From: Xanthomonas prunicola
Lineage (GTDB): Bacteria > Pseudomonadota > Gammaproteobacteria > Xanthomonadales > Xanthomonadaceae
Assembly: GCF_002846205.1 (NCBI RefSeq)
Contig: NZ_PHKV01000009.1
Location: 62,001-126,000, forward strand
Length of the DNA: 64,000 nt
Reading direction: 5' to 3'
Part shown: positions 22,660 to 32,248 of the stretch, one piece after another
Numbering within the stretch: the first letter of the stretch is position 1
Layout: the number at the start of each line of letters is the position of its first letter
The notes under the pieces: generated by a model
Databases searched by the model: none
Told to the model about the DNA's origin: nothing
What the model saw: the letters and a program-made list of their open reading frames with translations, nothing else
Made by a program: the position numbers and the translations under genes

Positions 22660-25308
22660 ATGAACGCACCTGCCAAATTCAGCACTTCCCAGATCCGTAG
22701 TGACTTCCTCGCGTTCTTCGAGGGGAAGGGCCACACCATCGTGCCATCCGCGCCGCTGGTGCCAGGTAACGACCCCACCTTGCTGTTTACCAACTCCGGC
22801 ATGGTCCAGTTCAAGGACGTCTTCCTTGGCGCGGAGAAACGCAGTTACGTGCGTGCCGCAGACGTGCAGCGCTGCCTGCGTGCCGGTGGCAAGCACAACG
22901 ATCTGGATTCGGTGGGCTACACCGCACGCCACCACACCTTCTTCGAAATGCTCGGCAACTGGTCGTTCGGCGATTACTTCAAGAAGGACGCCATCGCCTG
23001 GGCATGGGAGCTGCTGACCCAGGTCTGGAAGCTGCCGGCCGACCGCCTGCTGGTCACCGTCTACCACACCGACGAAGAAGCCTTTGCGTTGTGGCGCGAC
23101 ATGATCGGCATCCCGGAAAGTCGCATCGTGCGCATCGGCGACAACAAGGGTGCGCCGTACGCCTCGGACAATTTCTGGCAGATGGCCGACACCGGCCCCT
23201 GCGGCCCGTGTACCGAAATTTTCTTCGATCACGGCGATCACATCGCCGGTGGTCCGCCTGGCTCGCCGGATGAAGATGGCGACCGCTTCATCGAGATCTG
23301 GAACCTGGTCTTCATGCAGTTCGATCGCCAGCCCGACGGCACCCTGGTGCCGCTGCCGGCGCCGTGCGTGGATACCGGTATGGGGTTGGAGCGTCTTGCG
23401 GCGATCCTGCAGCACGTCCACACCAATTACGAAATCGATCTGTTCCAGGCCCTGATCGGCAAAGCCAGCGCGCTGACCGGCATCACCGACCTGGAAAACA
23501 AGTCGCTGCGGGTGATCGCCGATCACATCCGCGCCTGTTCGTTCCTCATCGTCGATGGCGTGCTGCCCTCCAACGAAGGGCGCGGCTATGTGCTGCGCCG
23601 GATCATCCGGCGTGCGCTGCGGCATGGCTGGATGCTGGGCGTGCGCCAGCCGTTTTTCAGCAAGATGGTGCCGACCCTGGTCGAACTGATGGGCGAGGCC
23701 TATCCCGAACTGGTGGTCGCACGCGAGACCGTCGCGCGCGCCTTGTTGGCCGAAGAAGAGCGCTTTGCCGAGACGCTGGACGCCGGCATGAAGATCTTCG
23801 ACGAGGTCGCATCGCGCTCGCAGGAGATCATTCCCGGTGCCGATGCGTTCCGGTTGTACGACACCTACGGTTTCCCAGTCGATCTGACCGCCGACATCGC
23901 ACGCGAGCGTGGCATGCGCGTGGACATGGAGGGCTTCGAGTTCGCCATGGAGCGTCAGCGCGAGACCGCGCGTGCGGCGGGCAAGTTCGGCGGCGGCGTG
24001 GCATTGCCGGCCGATCTGGTCGCCAGTATGTCGCCAACCGTGTTCCTCGGTTACGAAGCGTACGATGCCGATGCGCTCAAGGTCGTGGCACTGCTCAAAC
24101 AGGGGCGCCCGGTCGAACGTGCGGAAGCTGGCGACGAGGTCATCGTGTTCACCGACCGCACCCCGTTCTATGCTGAGTCGGGTGGTCAGGTTGGCGACAG
24201 CGGCCAGCTGAGCGGCCCGGGTGTGTCGATCGAAGTCGCCGACACGCAGAAGTTCGCCGGTCAGTTTCATGGCCATGTGGGCCGCATCAGCGAAGGCGCG
24301 CTCGCGCTTGGCGATGTGCTTGCCGGTGGGATCGATACGCAACGTCGCGGCAAGACCATCCTCAACCATTCGGCGACCCATCTGCTGCACGCCGCGTTGC
24401 GCGAAGTGTTGGGAACGCATGTGCAGCAGAAGGGTTCGCTGGTCGCGCCGGATCGTCTGCGCTTCGACTTCTCGCACTTCCAGCCGATCACCGCCGATGA
24501 GCTCGCTGTGATCGAGCGCAAGGTCAATGCCGAAGTCCGCACCAACCATGGCGTGGAAGTGCACAACATGGCGATGCAGGAGGCGCTGGATTTTGGCGCG
24601 ATGGCGCTGTTCGGCGAGAAATACGGTGAAAACGTTCGCGTGCTCAAGATGGGCGGCTATTCCACGGAGTTGTGTGGTGGCACCCATGTCACCCGCACCG
24701 GCGACATCGGCTTGTTCAAGATCACCTCCGAAGGCGGTGTGTCCTCGGGCGTGCGCCGTATCGAAGCGGTGACCGGGCAGGGCGCGCTGGACTATGTGGC
24801 CGACGAGGAGCGTCGCTTGCTTGAGGCCGCCACTCTGCTCGGCGGCAATGCGACCGAGGTGGTGGACAAGGTGCGCGCATTGACCGAGCGTCAGAAGCGG
24901 CTGGAACGCGAGCTGGAATCGCTTAAGGCCAAGTTGGCGTCAGGCGCAACGGCCGATTTGGGCGCTGGTGCGATCGACGTGGCCGGGGTCAAGGTGGTGG
25001 CGGTGCGTCTGGAAGGCTTCGATGCCAAGGCGCTGCGCGATGCGATGGATCGCCTGAAGCAACAGCTCGGTGACTCGGTGATCGTGCTGGCTGGCGCTTC
25101 AGGCGGCAAAGTTGCGCTTGTCGCCGGCGTGAACGGTAGCCCAACTGGCAAGGTGAAGGCAGGGGAACTCCTCGGTCATATCGCCAGTCAGATCGGCGGC
25201 AAGGGCGGTGGCCGTCCGGATCTCGCCCAGGGTGGTGGCGAGGACGGGCCCGCCCTTGCGACCGCACTCGACGGTGTGCCCCTCTGGGTCAAGCAACACT
25301 TGGGCTGA
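22660..25308 (+). CDS. alaS: Alanyl-tRNA synthetase
   Basis: Charges tRNA-Ala. 882 residues with all four parts: class II catalytic domain (about 1-240; [38 protein letters not shown] and [19 protein letters not shown]), tRNA-binding domain (about 240-460), editing domain with the [11 protein letters not shown] zinc motif and the matching CGGTHV (about 560-690), and the C-Ala domain (about 740-882) with glycine-rich [18 protein letters not shown] near the end. Full length. It follows recX in the order recA-recX-alaS-csrA, widespread in gammaproteobacteria. A leader hairpin precedes the start. Confidence 0.98.
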   Translation: MNAPAKFSTSQIRSDFLAFFEGKGHTIVPSAPLVPGNDPTLLFTNSGMVQFKDVFLGAEKRSYVRAADVQRCLRAGGKHNDLDSVGYTARHHTFFEMLGNWSFGDYFKKDAIAWAWELLTQVWKLPADRLLVTVYHTDEEAFALWRDMIGIPESRIVRIGDNKGAPYASDNFWQMADTGPCGPCTEIFFDHGDHIAGGPPGSPDEDGDRFIEIWNLVFMQFDRQPDGTLVPLPAPCVDTGMGLERLAAILQHVHTNYEIDLFQALIGKASALTGITDLENKSLRVIADHIRACSFLIVDGVLPSNEGRGYVLRRIIRRALRHGWMLGVRQPFFSKMVPTLVELMGEAYPELVVARETVARALLAEEERFAETLDAGMKIFDEVASRSQEIIPGADAFRLYDTYGFPVDLTADIARERGMRVDMEGFEFAMERQRETARAAGKFGGGVALPADLVASMSPTVFLGYEAYDADALKVVALLKQGRPVERAEAGDEVIVFTDRTPFYAESGGQVGDSGQLSGPGVSIEVADTQKFAGQFHGHVGRISEGALALGDVLAGGIDTQRRGKTILNHSATHLLHAALREVLGTHVQQKGSLVAPDRLRFDFSHFQPITADELAVIERKVNAEVRTNHGVEVHNMAMQEALDFGAMALFGEKYGENVRVLKMGGYSTELCGGTHVTRTGDIGLFKITSEGGVSSGVRRIEAVTGQGALDYVADEERRLLEAATLLGGNATEVVDKVRALTERQKRLERELESLKAKLASGATADLGAGAIDVAGVKVVAVRLEGFDAKALRDAMDRLKQQLGDSVIVLAGASGGKVALVAGVNGSPTGKVKAGELLGHIASQIGGKGGGRPDLAQGGGEDGPALATALDGVPLWVKQHLG

Positions 25309-25315
25309 ACACTTG

Positions 25316-25343
25316 TCCTGCTATGCCTTGCTGGCTAGCAGGA
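25316..25343 (+). terminator. Hairpin after alaS
   Basis: TCCTGCTA and TAGCAGGA pair over a 12-base loop, 7 bases after the alaS stop. There is no strong T run directly behind it. It could be a weak terminator or part of the csrA leader. Confidence 0.4.
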
Positions 25344-25447
25344 TGTCCCGCTACCATTTCTGGTCTATTCCCTTTACGTAGGGCGCGTCTCACTCAGGAG
25401 GCCGTCGATGCCGGTGGGAAATCCATCGGTTCCAGGAGATTTGCAAA

Positions 25448-25660
25448 ATGTTGATCCTCACTCGCCGGGTAGGCGAAACCTTGATGATCGGCGACTCGGT
25501 CACCGTGACCGTTCTCGGCGTCAAGGGCAATCAGGTGCGTATCGGTATCACCGCACCCAAGGATGTCGCTGTGCATCGCGAAGAAATCTATCAGCGCATC
25601 CAGCGTGGGGATGAGCCGGTCGCTTCCGGCGCACATCACGGGGACGATTCTTCGAATTGA
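25448..25660 (+). CDS. csrA: Carbon storage regulator CsrA/RsmA
   Basis: Global RNA-binding regulator controlling virulence, motility and biofilm in xanthomonads. 70 residues: [52 protein letters not shown] is the canonical dimeric core with Arg44-equivalent in HREEIY; the tail is a short Ser/Asp-rich extension. AGGAG at 25434 lies 9 bases before the ATG. Two AGGAG motifs (25395 and 25434) in the leader resemble CsrA targets, so autoregulation is plausible. The tRNA-Ser gene follows. Confidence 0.98.
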
Positions 25661-25673
25661 TCGTTGTAAAGGG

Positions 25674-25703
25674 TTTACGTTAGCCCCTCTTACCCGGTAT
25701 TCT
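25674..25703 (+). promoter_or_regulatory. Promoter of tRNA-Ser
   Basis: TTTACG (25674-25679) and TATTCT (25698-25703) are 18 bases apart, about 40 bases before the tRNA. This is a reasonable stable-RNA promoter, but called by eye. Confidence 0.5.
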
Positions 25704-25743
25704 TCGCGGCCTGCCACGGACATCGCGGCAGGCAGCAAAAACT

Positions 25744-25836
25744 GGAGCGATGCCCGAGCGGCTGAAGGGGCTCCCCTGCTAAGGGAGTATAGGGTCAAAA
25801 GCTCTATCGAGGGTTCGAATCCCTCTCGCTCCGCCA
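25744..25836 (+). tRNA. tRNA-Ser (GCU)
   Basis: A 93-nt class II tRNA including encoded CCA. Acceptor stem GGAGCGA pairs with TCGCTCC, the anticodon stem CTCCC/GGGAG encloses GCT at 25778-25780, the long variable arm lies between 25786 and 25810, and the T arm GAGGGTTCGAATCCCTC is complete. It reads AGC and AGU codons. Confidence 0.97.
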
Positions 25837-25846
25837 GTGTTCTGAA

Positions 25847-25878
25847 CGCCCGCAAATCATTGATTTGCGGGCGTTTTT
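25847..25878 (+). terminator. Rho-independent terminator of tRNA-Ser
   Basis: A 13-bp perfect stem, CGCCCGCAAATCA / TGATTTGCGGGCG, with a one-base spacer (so a few terminal A-T pairs open into the loop), directly followed by TTTTTATTTTT. It starts 10 bases after the tRNA CCA. Confidence 0.92.
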
Positions 25879-25879
25879 A

Positions 25880-26742
25880 TTTTTGTTGCTGCGGCCCTTG
25901 GCTCAACGAAGTCGGCTGATATCGGCGTTTGGCCGCTGCAACCATAAGCATTGCTTGAGCGCCCGCGGGATCCGTTGATGCGGGCTGGCAGTGGCTCGCC
26001 GTCGCAGATGCGTTCCTAAAAGCGCTCAGTGTCAGCCGGCGGTGTGTGCAGCTAGGGCTGCGCGCTGTCCATGCGTGGTCCATGTCGACAGTGCCTGAGG
26101 AGAGGTCGTCTTTCGAGCTTGGCGACATCGCCGGCACGCCACGAGTTTTAGCGCATCGAACGAGCGCATATCGCAAGAATGAGACCTGGCTTGCGGCGTG
26201 GGTATTTGGCTTGCTCGCTTCGTCGGAACGAACGAGCGCTAATCGTTTACGCGCATCTGCATTGCAATTGCGAGCTGCGTTTTTGCGTTGCAAGCGGTCT
26301 TGACTGATTGCGTCCTGCAAGTCCGTCGGGTTCCGGCGCACGCATGCAATGTGCCATGACATCCGCATGCGCGTGGCACGCGCATGCAGGCATGCACGCA
26401 ACCCAGGACGACGCTCCACCAACTCGCGTGAGCGCAAGCGTGCCGTATGACGCATCGAGCGAAACGGATCGGCGGAAGAGATAGCGCGTCGGATCCATGG
26501 TGTCTTGGGTGCTGCTGGCTTTTCCTGTCCTGCGCATACGCGGGGGCACATGGCTGCGCTGTCGTTTCACGGGGTCGGTCGTCGACAAAGAGGCTCAGAG
26601 CGGGTGTCGGTAGCTCCTCGCATCACGGTGCGTCGCCGCTCCATGACGCCATCTGAACCGCCTTGGAGATGGCGCACACGGTCGGGGTCAAGTAACCGGC
26701 GCATGGGTCGCTAAATAGCTGAACTAAAGCTCGGATTTCGAC
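25880..26742. other. 863-base stretch without a supported gene
   Basis: No protein family is recognisable on either strand. A 224-codon open frame on the minus strand has an Arg/Ser/Pro-rich composition typical of non-coding GC-rich frames. Base composition looks lower in GC than the neighbouring genes. It could be decayed DNA, an untranslated leader for the chemoreceptor, or hold an unrecognised small RNA. Confidence 0.35.
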
Positions 26743-26745
26743 GTG

Positions 26746-28731
26746 ATGCGCCTATCGCACCTGCTTGGACGCGTGTTCTCCTTCGGCGGCCGTGGGCTGC
26801 AACACAAGGCCACGGCGGTGGACCGTGTGATGGCGGTGATCGAGTTCGATCTGGACGGCCGCATTCTGGATGCGAACCCGAATTTCCTGGGGTTGATGGG
26901 GTATCGATTGGACGAGGTTGTTGGCCAGCATCACCGCATGTTCGTGACTCCCGCCGATCGCGACAGCGAAAGCTATCGGCAGTTCTGGGAGACGCTGCGT
27001 CGCGGCGACTTCAATGCCGGGCGCTTCTGCCGCTTGGACAAGCAGGGGCGCGAGGTGTGGATCAACGCATCGTACAACCCGTTGCTGGATCGATCCGGTA
27101 AGGCGTATCGCGTGGTGAAGTACGCCACCGACATCACTGCGCAGGTGCGCCAGACCGCTGATTTCGAAGGGCGTATCGACGCCATCGACAAGGTGATGGC
27201 AGTCATCGAATTCTCGCTGGACGGCACGGTACTCGCGGCCAACCAGAATTTCTTGCAAGTGATGGGCTATCGGCTCGAGGAGATTCGCGGCAAGCACCAC
27301 GGCATGTTCGTGGATACGACGACGCGTCAGTCGGCCGCATATCGCGCGTTCTGGGATTCGCTTGGGCGCGGTGCCTTCGATGCGGGCCGCTACCGGCGCA
27401 TCGGCAAGGACGGCAGAGAGGTGTGGATCCAGGCGTCCTACAACCCGGTGCTGGACGAGCACGGGCGCCCGTACAAGGTGGTCAAGTACGCCACCGACGT
27501 GACCTGTCAGGTGATCGATTCGGCCGATGCGGACGGGCGCATCCGGGCGATCGACAAGGTGATGGGCGTGATCGAGTTCGACCTGAAAGGGAACGTGCTC
27601 GGTGCGAACGAAAACTTCCTGAAAATCATGGGGTATCCGGCTGCCGAGGCGATCGGGCAGCACCACAGCGTGTTCGTCGATGCGGCCTATCGCGCGTCCG
27701 AGGAGTACCGGCAGTTCTGGGCCAAGCTGGCAAGCGGCCAGTTCGATGCGGGACGTTATCGCCGACTGCGCAAGGATGGCAGTGCGGTGTGGATCCAGGC
27801 CTCCTACAACCCGATCCTGGATGTCTCCGGACGACCGTACAAAGTGGTCAAATACGCAACCGACGTCACCGACCAGGTGCGTTCGGCCGAGCGTATGCGC
27901 GATTTGATGCTGCAGACCATGAGCATTGCGCAGAACGTGCAGCGCGAGGCGCACCATATTTCGGTGAGCAACCAGGAACTGGTCAGCCGTGTGTCCATGC
28001 AGTCTGCTGCGGTGGCGCAGACCTCGAGCACGATCGATCAACTGGCCGCAACCGTGCGCACCAATTCCGAGAATGCAGGTTCCGCGCGGCGCATGGCCGA
28101 AGACTCGGCCGCGGTGGCGCGGCGAGGCGCGGATGTTATTGCCGACGTGGTGAAGACCACCGCCGGCATCCGTTCGGCGACCGACCGCATCGGCCAGATC
28201 ATCGAGGTGATCGACGGCATCGCGTTCCAGACCAATATCCTGGCCCTGAACGCTGCGGTGGAGGCGGCGCGCGCCGGTGAGCAGGGGCGTGGCTTCGCCG
28301 TCGTGGCCACCGAAGTGCGCAGTCTTGCGCAGCGTTGCAGCGTCTCGGCCAAGGAGATTCGCTCCTTGATCGACAATGCAACCGATCAGGTCGGCGATGG
28401 CTCACGCCTGGCCGAGCAAGCTGGCGTGGTGATGCAGGACATGGTGACCTCGGTGCTGCGCGTGACTGCCACCGTGGAGCAGATCGCCGCTGCCAGCCAC
28501 GACCAGGACCAGGATATTTCCACCGCCAATGTCGCATTGCAGTCGATCGGTGTGCAGGCGCGCGACCAGGCGCGGATGGTCGACGACCTGGCGCGCTCGG
28601 CGCGCGTGCTGGAAGGCGATGCGGATGCGCTGTTCGCGTTGGTCAATGGTGACGCCAATGGCGCGTCGGATCGCGCTGTCGCGCAGGTCGATGCGCAGGC
28701 TGCGCGGCACGCTCCAGCGCAGGTGGCGTGA
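26746..28731 (+). CDS. Soluble methyl-accepting chemotaxis protein with three PAS repeats
   Basis: A 661-residue cytosolic chemoreceptor without transmembrane helices. Three PAS domains follow one another with a constant period of 122 residues: [11 protein letters not shown] (nt 26827), [11 protein letters not shown] (27193) and [11 protein letters not shown] (27559). Each runs through NFL-xxMGY, GQHH or [28 protein letters not shown] and [11 protein letters not shown]. The signalling domain (about 390-635) has the invariant hairpin tip [39 protein letters not shown]. The likely ligand class (haem, FAD or other) cannot be read from the sequence. A GTG one codon upstream is an alternative start. 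It may act on a Che or Pil-Chp pathway elsewhere. Confidence 0.92.
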   Translation: MRLSHLLGRVFSFGGRGLQHKATAVDRVMAVIEFDLDGRILDANPNFLGLMGYRLDEVVGQHHRMFVTPADRDSESYRQFWETLRRGDFNAGRFCRLDKQGREVWINASYNPLLDRSGKAYRVVKYATDITAQVRQTADFEGRIDAIDKVMAVIEFSLDGTVLAANQNFLQVMGYRLEEIRGKHHGMFVDTTTRQSAAYRAFWDSLGRGAFDAGRYRRIGKDGREVWIQASYNPVLDEHGRPYKVVKYATDVTCQVIDSADADGRIRAIDKVMGVIEFDLKGNVLGANENFLKIMGYPAAEAIGQHHSVFVDAAYRASEEYRQFWAKLASGQFDAGRYRRLRKDGSAVWIQASYNPILDVSGRPYKVVKYATDVTDQVRSAERMRDLMLQTMSIAQNVQREAHHISVSNQELVSRVSMQSAAVAQTSSTIDQLAATVRTNSENAGSARRMAEDSAAVARRGADVIADVVKTTAGIRSATDRIGQIIEVIDGIAFQTNILALNAAVEAARAGEQGRGFAVVATEVRSLAQRCSVSAKEIRSLIDNATDQVGDGSRLAEQAGVVMQDMVTSVLRVTATVEQIAAASHDQDQDISTANVALQSIGVQARDQARMVDDLARSARVLEGDADALFALVNGDANGASDRAVAQVDAQAARHAPAQVA

Positions 28732-28992
28732 CTGGATTGCACGAACATCGTGCGTGGTGCAGTAACGTCCGGTTGATCGCGTGGTTGCCTGCGGGTGAAA
28801 GCTGCTCTGACCTGCCTGGCGTGCAGGGAGATGCAGTCGCTTATCAGTGCCGCTCGGGATGACACGCAGGGCGGCAAGGCGATGCTAATCGCTACCGCAT
28901 GCAGCAGGTCGTCAGTTGTCAGCCGAAAGCCGAAAGCCATCAGCGACAACTCGCCGCGACGTCGCCGCTGCCCAGTCCTCTGAAAAGTTCGC
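28732..28992. other. Non-coding gap downstream of the chemoreceptor
   Basis: No gene supported. A small hairpin GCACGA-ACA-TCGTGC lies at 28739-28753, just after the stop, and a short direct repeat CCGAAAGCCGAAAGCC occurs near 28923. Confidence 0.35.
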
Positions 28993-29030
28993 ACACAGAC
29001 AAAGCCCGCGTGAGCGGGCTTTGTCTGTGT
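28993..29030 (-). terminator. Long perfect hairpin at pirin 3' end
   Basis: A 17-bp perfect inverted repeat, ACACAGACAAAGCCCGC / GCGGGCTTTGTCTGTGT, with a GTGA loop, lies 65 bases beyond the pirin stop. The symmetric stem could end transcription from both sides (pirin and the chemoreceptor); T-tails are weak. Confidence 0.65.
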
Positions 29031-29094
29031 CTGCGCTAGCTAGCGCATTGCGCACCAGTGCTGCGCTGTACGCCATCCATCCAGCTTTTGGCGA

Positions 29095-29796
29095 TTACTT
29101 CGGCAGGTCGAATACCAGCACTTCGGCATCGCGTGCATCGGCCAGGACGATGTCCGGCTCGCCAATGACCTGCACCGCGTCGCCGGCTGACAGCGTCTGG
29201 CCGTTGACGCTCAGGCTGCCGCGGGCCACCTGCACATAGCCGATGCGGCCTTCGGCCAGCGGCTGCTGCAGGCGCACCTCGCCATCGAGGATCGAGGCGT
29301 ACAGGCGAGCATCCTGGTGCAGGCGCAGCGAGCCATTCTCACCACCCGGCGAGGCGATCAGGCGCAACTGGTTACGCTTGCTGTCGGCATCGAAGTGTTT
29401 TTCTTCGTAGCTCGGCTCGATGCCGGCGCGCTCGGGCATCACCCAGATCTGCAGGAAGTGCACCGGCTCGCTGGACGAATGATTGAACTCGCTATGGGTC
29501 ACGCCGCTGCCGGCGCTCATGCGCTGCACATCGCCGTAATGCAGCACCGAGCCGGTGCCCATGCTGTCCTTGTGCTCCAGCGCGCCGCCCAGAACGTAGG
29601 AAATGATCTCCATGTCGCGGTGGGCGTGGGTGCCGAAGCCTTCGCCCGGGGTCACCTTGTCTTCGTTGATCACCCGCAGCGGGCCGATGCCCATATGGCG
29701 CGGGTCGTGGTAGCTGGCGAAGGAGAAGGTATGGCGCGAGGACAGCCAGCCATGCTCGGCGCGGCCACGGGTTTCGCTCTTGCGGACATTCAACAT
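29095..29796 (-). CDS. Pirin-family protein (putative quercetinase-like)
   Basis: A 233-residue bicupin. The N-terminal pirin cupin (about 1-125) carries the metal-site pattern FGTHAHRDMEIISYVLGGALEHKDSMG, with two His and a Glu, followed by GDVQRMSAGSGVTHSEFNHS containing the third His. The C-terminal cupin runs from LRLIASPGGENGSLRLHQDARLYAS to the end. Bacterial relatives such as E. coli YhhW have quercetin 2,3-dioxygenase activity; relevance for plant flavonols is an inference. It is divergent from a LysR regulator with 136 bases between, the usual sign of regulation by that neighbour. Confidence 0.92.
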   Translation of the reverse strand: MLNVRKSETRGRAEHGWLSSRHTFSFASYHDPRHMGIGPLRVINEDKVTPGEGFGTHAHRDMEIISYVLGGALEHKDSMGTGSVLHYGDVQRMSAGSGVTHSEFNHSSSEPVHFLQIWVMPERAGIEPSYEEKHFDADSKRNQLRLIASPGGENGSLRLHQDARLYASILDGEVRLQQPLAEGRIGYVQVARGSLSVNGQTLSAGDAVQVIGEPDIVLADARDAEVLVFDLPK

Positions 29797-29814
29797 GCTG
29801 CTTCTCCCTAAAAG

Positions 29815-29822
29815 ATTCGAAT
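29815..29822 (-). promoter_or_regulatory. ATTCGAAT palindrome upstream of pirin
   Basis: An 8-bp palindrome 18 bases before the pirin ATG. It shares the TTCGAA core with the palindrome at 29917-29929 before the LysR gene, so both may be operator elements of the LysR protein. Confidence 0.35.
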
Positions 29823-29916
29823 TGGCGCTTGGGGTTGAATCGGTGTCCCAGCGGCTTGATGCGTAGTCTCCACCTCTGCGTTCGCAAGAAAAAGCGAGTA
29901 GATTCGGACGCTACCA

Positions 29917-29929
29917 TCGAAAATTTCGA
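29917..29929 (+). promoter_or_regulatory. TCGAAAATTTCGA palindrome before LysR gene
   Basis: Perfect 13-bp palindrome with a central A, ending 3 bases before the LysR ATG. This position would suit autorepression. A TTCGAA core recurs near the pirin start. Confidence 0.45.
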
Positions 29930-29932
29930 ACA

Positions 29933-30877
29933 ATGAAGATCAGCCTGGAAGCGCTACAGATTCTCGATGCCATCGACCGCCGTGGCTCGTTCGCTGGCGC
30001 CGCGAAGCTGCTGTTCAAGGTGCCGTCTACGATTTCCTACACGGTCGCCAAGCTTGAGGAGGATCTGGGCGTGCAGCTGTTCGAGCGGGTCGGGCCGAAG
30101 GCCACGCCCACGCAGGCGGGCCGCGAACTGCTGCGCGAAGGGCGCCATCTGCTGCGTGCCGCACAAGAGCTGGAGGTGCGCGTGCGGCGCGTGGCCTCGG
30201 GCTGGGAGTCGGACTTTGCGATCGGGCTGGATGCGGTGCTGCCTGCGGCCTTGCTGCAGCCGCAGATCCTGGACTTCTACACCGTGGCCGACAGCACCCG
30301 GCTGCGCGTACTCAGCGAGTCGTTGTCAGGCAGTTGGGAGGCGCTGCTCGACAGGCGCGTGGACCTGATCGTGGCGGCTGGCGAGGGACCCAGTGGCGGT
30401 GGATACGTGGCCGAGCCCATCGGTACCCTGCGCTTCGTGTTTGCGGTGGCATCCACGCATCCACTGGCGACGGCGGGCCTGCTGGGCGTCGCCGAACTGG
30501 CCGACCACCGTGCGATCGCCGTGGCGGACTCGGCGCGGCGCTTGCTGCCGCGCACGGTTGGGCTGCTGTCCGGCCGCGATGTCCTGACTGTGCCCGATAT
30601 GCGCACCAAGCTGCTGCTGCAACTGACCGGCGCCGGCTACGGCTTCCTGCCCGAGCCATACGCACGCGGGGCGCTGCAGGACGGCCGCTTGCGCGAGGTG
30701 CAGGTGGAAACGCACAAGCCCGACGAAACCTTCTACCTGGCGTGGCGGCCAGGCGAGGAGGGTGAGGCATTGGGCTGGTGGCGACGTGCCTTGCGCAGCG
30801 AAGGCCTGTTCGACAGCTGGTTGCACGCCTTGGCCGCAACGTATCGTTCCGTCGCTGCCGGGCAGTCGCCGCTGTGA
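29933..30877 (+). CDS. LysR-family transcriptional regulator (pirin-linked)
   Basis: A 314-residue LTTR. The N-terminal winged helix is ISLEALQILDAIDRRGSFAGAAKLLFKVPSTISYTVAKLEEDLGVQLFERVG, with the classical LysR recognition helix; an effector-binding type 2 periplasmic fold follows from about residue 90. YRSVAAGQSPL is the C-terminus. By the usual LTTR rule it controls the divergent pirin gene and itself. The LysR branch resembles proteobacterial LTTRs paired with pirins (YhaJ/PgrR-like), but the ligand is unknown. Confidence 0.92.
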   Translation: MKISLEALQILDAIDRRGSFAGAAKLLFKVPSTISYTVAKLEEDLGVQLFERVGPKATPTQAGRELLREGRHLLRAAQELEVRVRRVASGWESDFAIGLDAVLPAALLQPQILDFYTVADSTRLRVLSESLSGSWEALLDRRVDLIVAAGEGPSGGGYVAEPIGTLRFVFAVASTHPLATAGLLGVAELADHRAIAVADSARRLLPRTVGLLSGRDVLTVPDMRTKLLLQLTGAGYGFLPEPYARGALQDGRLREVQVETHKPDETFYLAWRPGEEGEALGWWRRALRSEGLFDSWLHALAATYRSVAAGQSPL

Positions 30878-30921
30878 CCGAAGGCGGATAATGGCCGCTC
30901 GCCGTCGCGCAGGGTCGTCGC

Positions 30922-31911
30922 ATGCAAGGCTTGATCGAACAGTACGGATTGGCGCTGGTGTTCGCCAATGTGCTGGCGTTGTCGCTCGGGCTGCCGGTGC
31001 CGGCGTTGCCGACCCTGGTGCTGGTCGGTGCCAGCTACGCGTTGCAGGGCGGTAGCGATACCTGGCTGGCCGGGCTTGCGGCGCTGGCAGTGTCTGTATC
31101 GGCGAGTTTGTTGGGTGATCTGGCGTGGTATCTGGCTGGTCGCCGCTTCGGCAATCGCACCTTGCAGTCGCTGTGTCGACTGTCGCTGTCGCGCGATAGC
31201 TGCATGAAGCAGACCGAGCGCTTTTTTTCGCGCTGGGGCGTGCGAGTGCTGGCAGTCGCCAAGTTCGTCCCGGGTTTGTCGATGGTGTCGGTGCCGATGG
31301 CCGGCGCGATGCGGGTGCGCCCTGCAGCGTTCCTGCGTTACGACGCCTTCGGTGCATCACTGTGGGCGCTGGTCGGCTTGAGTGTGGGGGCCGTGTTCGC
31401 GCATCAAGTGCGGGACGTGCTCGCCTTTCTGTCCGAACTTGGCTCGGGCGCTGCCGTGGTCTTGGCGGCGTTGCTGGCCGGCTATGTCGGTTGGCGCTGG
31501 TGGCGGCGGCACAGCCTGTTGCGATCGCTGGAGCATGCGCGCATCGCGGTGGACGAGCTGGTGCCGTTGCTGGATGGCGAGCAGAGCCTGCGCCCGACCG
31601 TGCTGGATATCCGTGCGCCTGGCCATCGCGATCTGCAGCCCTACACGATTCCTGGCGCCGTATTCGCCGACGAGCGCCAGCTGGCGCAGATTCTTGCCAG
31701 CGTGCCACGCGATCGCAGCGTGGTGATCTACTGCGCGTGTCCGGACGAAGTGTCTGCAGCGTGGTTGGCCGCGCGGATGCGCGAGCGCGGATATCGCGAT
31801 GTGCGGCCACTGCTGGGCGGCCTGGATGCATGGCGCGATGCAGGGCATCCTGTGACATCGCTGGTGCCGGTGGTCGTGGCTGCTGACGCCAGCGTTGCCG
31901 CCACGGCCTGA
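30922..31911 (+). CDS. DedA-type membrane protein fused to a rhodanese domain
   Basis: A 329-residue fusion. Residues 1-200 are a DedA/VTT membrane domain: GLPVPALPTLVLVGASYALQGG (re-entrant loop), LLGDLAWYLAGRRFG, then RWGVRVLAVAKFVPGLSMVSVPMAGAMRVRPAAFLRYDAFGASLWA and a helix at about 175-195. Residues 215-318 form a rhodanese-like domain: VLDIRAPGHRDLQPYTIPGAVFAD and the active-site loop VIYCACPDEVSAAWLAARMRERGYRDVRPLLGGLDAW, with a Cys in the catalytic position. Rhodaneses move sulphane sulphur or act as arsenate/phosphate binders; the role next to a putative transporter is unknown. It follows the LysR gene by 44 bases. Confidence 0.87.
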   Translation: MQGLIEQYGLALVFANVLALSLGLPVPALPTLVLVGASYALQGGSDTWLAGLAALAVSVSASLLGDLAWYLAGRRFGNRTLQSLCRLSLSRDSCMKQTERFFSRWGVRVLAVAKFVPGLSMVSVPMAGAMRVRPAAFLRYDAFGASLWALVGLSVGAVFAHQVRDVLAFLSELGSGAAVVLAALLAGYVGWRWWRRHSLLRSLEHARIAVDELVPLLDGEQSLRPTVLDIRAPGHRDLQPYTIPGAVFADERQLAQILASVPRDRSVVIYCACPDEVSAAWLAARMRERGYRDVRPLLGGLDAWRDAGHPVTSLVPVVVAADASVAATA

Positions 31912-32038
31912 TTGCACGTGTGCGGTGCCAGCGGTGGCGTCGGCGAGCGTTGCGCTGAGCGATCGTCATCGCCCGATGGAGCGACACTGGGATGCAGCGC
32001 GATGCGCGCCATCATCTGCATCCGCAAAAACGACAGGC

Positions 32039-32062
32039 AAAAAAAAGACCAGCGAGCTGGCC
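32039..32062 (-). terminator. Rho-independent terminator of the tRNA-Arg pair
   Basis: On the minus strand GGCCAGC-TC-GCTGGTC (one G-T pair) is followed by eight Ts. It begins 15 bases after the CCA of the second tRNA-Arg gene. Confidence 0.85.
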
Positions 32063-32076
32063 ATTTTCTTCAAGAT

Positions 32077-32153
32077 TGGTGCGCCCGGAGAGATTCGAAC
32101 TCCCGACCGCCTGGTTCGTAGCCAGGTACTCTATCCAACTGAGCTACGGGCGC
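32077..32153 (-). tRNA. tRNA-Arg (ACG), copy 2
   Basis: 77 nt including CCA, read on the minus strand: acceptor stem GCGCCCG/CGGGCGC, anticodon stem CCTGG/CCAGG around loop CTACGAA with anticodon ACG, T loop TTCGAAT. A34 is expected to be edited to inosine by TadA. Identical to the copy at 32249-32325; promoter-distal of the two. Confidence 0.97.
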
Positions 32154-32248
32154 ATATCTTGTTTAACTTGCAGATCTTACGCAGTGCGATCGGATCTTTT
32201 TAACTGAAAAAACAGCGGTTGAATGCTGTCTTTTTATTGTTCTGAAGA

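Noticed and set aside
26370-26395. Sigma-54-like element TGGCAC...GC upstream of the chemoreceptor
   Set aside because: Spacing between the GG and GC elements is nine, not ten bases, and it lies over 350 bases before the gene.
25877-26551. 224-codon minus-strand open frame in the gap after tRNA-Ser
   Set aside because: Arg/Ser/Pro-rich composition, no ribosome site or known family, and it begins inside the tRNA terminator region on the opposite strand.
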